7,774 bases of DNA from an uncultured Candidatus Saccharibacteria bacterium (lineage in GTDB: Bacteria > Patescibacteriota > Saccharimonadia > Saccharimonadales > Saccharimonadaceae): positions 1-7,774 of the forward strand of contig CALFGG010000017.1 of assembly GCA_937958235.1 (NCBI GenBank), given 5' to 3'. A program made the position numbers and the translations under genes. How positions within the stretch are numbered: the stretch's first letter is position 1; each line of letters starts with the position of its first letter. Below are positions 6,069-7,774 of this stretch, piece after piece. Under the pieces are notes generated by a model that worked only from the letters and a program-made list of their open reading frames with translations, searched no databases and was not told the DNA's origin.

Positions 6069-6527
6069 TTAATCCTCCCGTTTCTCTCTTTGTTCTCTAA
6101 TAATTCTTTCAAATTCATCTAGTGATTTAAATTGTAAAAATACACTAGCAAATCGAACGTAGGCTACTTCATTATTTTTGGCTAGCACATCCAAGATCGC
6201 CTGTCCTATCTCTTTCGAATAGACCACATCACGCCCAAGAGAATATACCCGCTCCACCACTTTATTCACCACATCTTCAATTTCAAGTTCTGAGTTAAAA
6301 AATTTACCCACACTACGATTTACTGCCTTATGCAGCTTATCACGATCAAAAGGCTCCCTATTCCCACTACGTTTCATCACCGCAAGTGGCGGCATTTCTA
6401 TGCGTTCATAAGTTGTAAAGCGGTAGCCATCTGCCGTCACACGGCGACGGCGAATCATTGAGCCGTCAGGAGTCTCACGGCTTTCAAGCACCTTACTGTC
6501 ACCAATCTTTACACCTATCATTTGCAT
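6069..6527 (-). CDS. nrdR: NrdR-family transcriptional regulator lacking the zinc-ribbon cysteines
   Basis: This 152-aa protein matches NrdR, the ATP/dATP-sensing repressor of ribonucleotide reductase genes, at nearly full family length. ATG at 6525-6527 was chosen over an upstream GTG (6537-6539): it has AGGTGGAGG at good distance and aligns with the usual NrdR start. ESRETPDGSMIRRRR (15-29) and RFTTYER (36-42) keep the signature of the DNA-binding domain. However, the four zinc ligands expected at 3, 6, 31 and 34 are absent (M3, V6, and V30-TADG with one residue deleted), and the protein has no cysteine. The ATP-cone is intact, from MKRSGNREPFDRDKL (51-65) to EVAYVRFASVFLQF (120-133). It is either a zinc-free DNA-binding NrdR or a repurposed ATP-cone sensor. 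It starts the run nrdR, thioredoxin-like, HD, ileS. Confidence 0.93.
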   Translation of the reverse strand: MQMIGVKIGDSKVLESRETPDGSMIRRRRVTADGYRFTTYERIEMPPLAVMKRSGNREPFDRDKLHKAVNRSVGKFFNSELEIEDVVNKVVERVYSLGRDVVYSKEIGQAILDVLAKNNEVAYVRFASVFLQFKSLDEFERIIREQREKRED

Positions 6528-6542
6528 TTTTACCTCCACCTT

Positions 6543-6554
6543 TTATCTAGATAA
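6543..6554. promoter_or_regulatory. 12-bp perfect palindrome before nrdR
   Basis: TTATCTAGATAA is an exact palindrome placed 15 bases before the nrdR ATG. It could be an operator or simply AT-rich chance. It does not look like the usual NrdR box as I remember it. Confidence 0.25.
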
Positions 6555-6569
6555 TTCTTTCAATTACCC

Positions 6570-6592
6570 CTTAAGGATCTCTGGTCCTCAAG
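6570..6592 (-). other. RNA hairpin 2 in the ftsZ-nrdR spacer
   Basis: CTTGAGGA and TCCTTAAG (minus strand) form an 8-bp stem with a 7-base loop. One pair is G-U on the minus strand and would be an A-C mismatch on the plus strand. No T-run follows, so it is not an intrinsic terminator on its own. Confidence 0.4.
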
Positions 6593-6597
6593 ATTAT

Positions 6598-6623
6598 ATA
6601 TGGTCAGATTTCTCCGACCATAT
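6598..6623 (-). terminator. Hairpin after ftsZ with GAAA tetraloop, weak or non-canonical terminator
   Basis: The stem ATATGGTC/GACCATAT extends inward by a G-U, a G-C and an A-T pair to give 11 bp closed by GAAA, a stable GNRA loop on the minus strand. It begins 4 bases past the ftsZ stop. Only a poor T-run follows (ATAATCTT), so read-through into nrdR or mRNA 3'-end protection is as likely as termination. Confidence 0.5.
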
Positions 6624-6627
6624 TTCA

Positions 6628-7774
6628 CTATTTCTTACCGCGTAGTTTTGCTCTTAGAGAAGGCGGGACTTCTAAATCCTCTTCTTCGTCCTGACGGCCA
6701 ATTTTGTCCCAAATATTTTCTTTTGGTGTTGCCGTAAATTCCTCTGCACTACTCTGTTCATTAGTTTCTGGTGCAAAACTTGGAGTAGGCTCAATAATCT
6801 GCTGTTGGTTTCTTAGACTCTCTACTCTAGTTAAAGCCTCATCCGTACGCTTCTTTTCTTCCTCTTCTGCGCGTTTACGACGATAAACATCTGAATCAAA
6901 CCCAGTTGCTACTACAGTAATTACGATCTCATCCTGTAACTCTGGACGAATAGATGCGCCGAAGATGATATTAGCATCTGGTGAAACAGCACCAGTAATT
7001 TCCTCAGCTGCCTCCTGGATCTCTGACATCGACATATCATATCCACCAGCTACTGAAAATAGTACGCCACGAGCACCATCGATTTTTACCTCAATTAGTG
7101 GTGATTCAATTGCCTGTTGAGCAGCCAACTTTGCTCTATTCTCACCTGAAGCACGACCGATACCCATCAATGCAGAACCAGCGTCTTTCATAATTGCCTT
7201 TACGTCAGCAAAGTCTAAGTTAATTAGCGCATGTTCTGTAATTAATTCTGAAATCCCCTGAACACCTTGACGTAATACATCATCAGCAATCTTAAAAGTC
7301 TCGAGTAGTGGTGTTCTCGGATCAATTGTTTGTAATAATCGATCATTTGGAATTGTAATCAATGCGTCGACTGCATCAGTCATCTCATTAATTGCCTTAT
7401 CTGCATTACGTTTCCTCTGAGCACCCTCAAAAGTAAATGGGCGAGTCACTACACCAACGGTTAAAATACCCTGGTCTTTTGCTTCTTTAGCTACAATTGG
7501 ACCAGCACCAGAGCCAGTACCACCACCAGCACCAATGGTGACAAAAACCATATCAGCACCCTTAACAGCCTCGTTAATCTCATCAATAGATTCAAGAGCT
7601 GCTGCTTCTCCAACCTTTGGATCAGCACCCGCTCCAAGTCCATTCGTACTATTTTTACCTAAATGAACTTTCTTTGTTGCTTTTGAACTATGAAGTGCTT
7701 GTGCATCAGTGTTCATGGCAATAAATTCAACATTCTGAAGACCAGCATCAATCATACGATTTATAGCCGCACCT
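6628..7774 (-). CDS. ftsZ: Cell division GTPase FtsZ, partial (N-terminus beyond window)
   Basis: FtsZ is the bacterial tubulin that polymerises at mid-cell and recruits the division machinery. The visible 381 residues start inside the first glycine-rich loop (GAAINRMIDAGL), so an estimated 20-30 N-terminal residues lie beyond the edge; the ATG at 7755 is an internal methionine, not the start. VEFIAMNTDAQAL (15-27), the tubulin signature IGAGGGTGSGAGP (80-92) and the T7 catalytic loop NLDFADV (185-191, with both Asp) are present, so GTPase activity is expected. A charged helical linker (RKRAEEEEKKR) and a Gln/Pro/Glu-rich spacer lead to the C-terminal peptide DLEVPPSLRAKL (366-377), the usual FtsA/SepF-type docking site. 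It ends in LRGKK and is followed by two hairpins before nrdR. There is no cysteine. Confidence 0.98.
   Translation of the reverse strand, partial: GAAINRMIDAGLQNVEFIAMNTDAQALHSSKATKKVHLGKNSTNGLGAGADPKVGEAAALESIDEINEAVKGADMVFVTIGAGGGTGSGAGPIVAKEAKDQGILTVGVVTRPFTFEGAQRKRNADKAINEMTDAVDALITIPNDRLLQTIDPRTPLLETFKIADDVLRQGVQGISELITEHALINLDFADVKAIMKDAGSALMGIGRASGENRAKLAAQQAIESPLIEVKIDGARGVLFSVAGGYDMSMSEIQEAAEEITGAVSPDANIIFGASIRPELQDEIVITVVATGFDSDVYRRKRAEEEEKKRTDEALTRVESLRNQQQIIEPTPSFAPETNEQSSAEEFTATPKENIWDKIGRQDEEEDLEVPPSLRAKLRGKK

Noticed and set aside
6528..6539. GTG start for nrdR four codons upstream
   Set aside because: This GTG lies within the Shine-Dalgarno sequence that serves the ATG at 6527. 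The ATG aligns with the family start.

Overview
The window reads as chromosomal core sequence from a low-GC bacterium with a small genome. The best guess is the Candidate Phyla Radiation, and Candidatus Saccharibacteria (TM7) in particular. The reasons are the tightly packed single-strand layout, the eukaryote-like (type 2) isoleucyl-tRNA synthetase, the low-complexity membrane protein beside a small acidic helical protein, and TGA used as a normal stop (the HD gene ends in TGA within an ATGA overlap), which argues against the Gracilibacteria/SR1 code. This placement is inference, since no marker search was possible. Every supported gene is on the minus strand, so gene order runs from high to low coordinates.

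Right block (7774 to 2085): ftsZ, whose N-terminus is cut by the window edge, is followed by a 100-bp spacer with two RNA hairpins. Then come nrdR, an 88-aa thioredoxin-like protein, an HD-domain phosphohydrolase and ileS. nrdR and the thioredoxin-like gene abut directly, the HD gene follows 22 bp later, and HD and ileS overlap by 4 bp, so these four look like one operon ending at a hairpin-plus-T-run terminator at 2085-2117. A good -10 box just before the HD gene may add an internal, nearly leaderless start.

Middle block (2084 to 1186): about 0.9 kb with no gene of normal size, but not empty. It holds a near-consensus extended -10 promoter with an A-rich leader, a possible 25-aa basic peptide ORF and a hairpin. 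It also holds a compact unit for a 38-aa protein with its own promoter, strong ribosome binding site and intrinsic terminator, and then a strong promoter for the left block.

Left block (1185 to 1): a 128-aa acidic helical protein is followed 2 bp later by a protein with a long disordered acidic N-terminus and one membrane segment, which runs off the left edge.

The most unusual signals are an NrdR whose four zinc-ribbon cysteines are all replaced although its arginine run and ATP-cone are kept, very low cysteine content in every protein here, an IleRS with HHGT in place of the HIGH signature, and the two unannotated small-peptide loci between ileS and the left operon.
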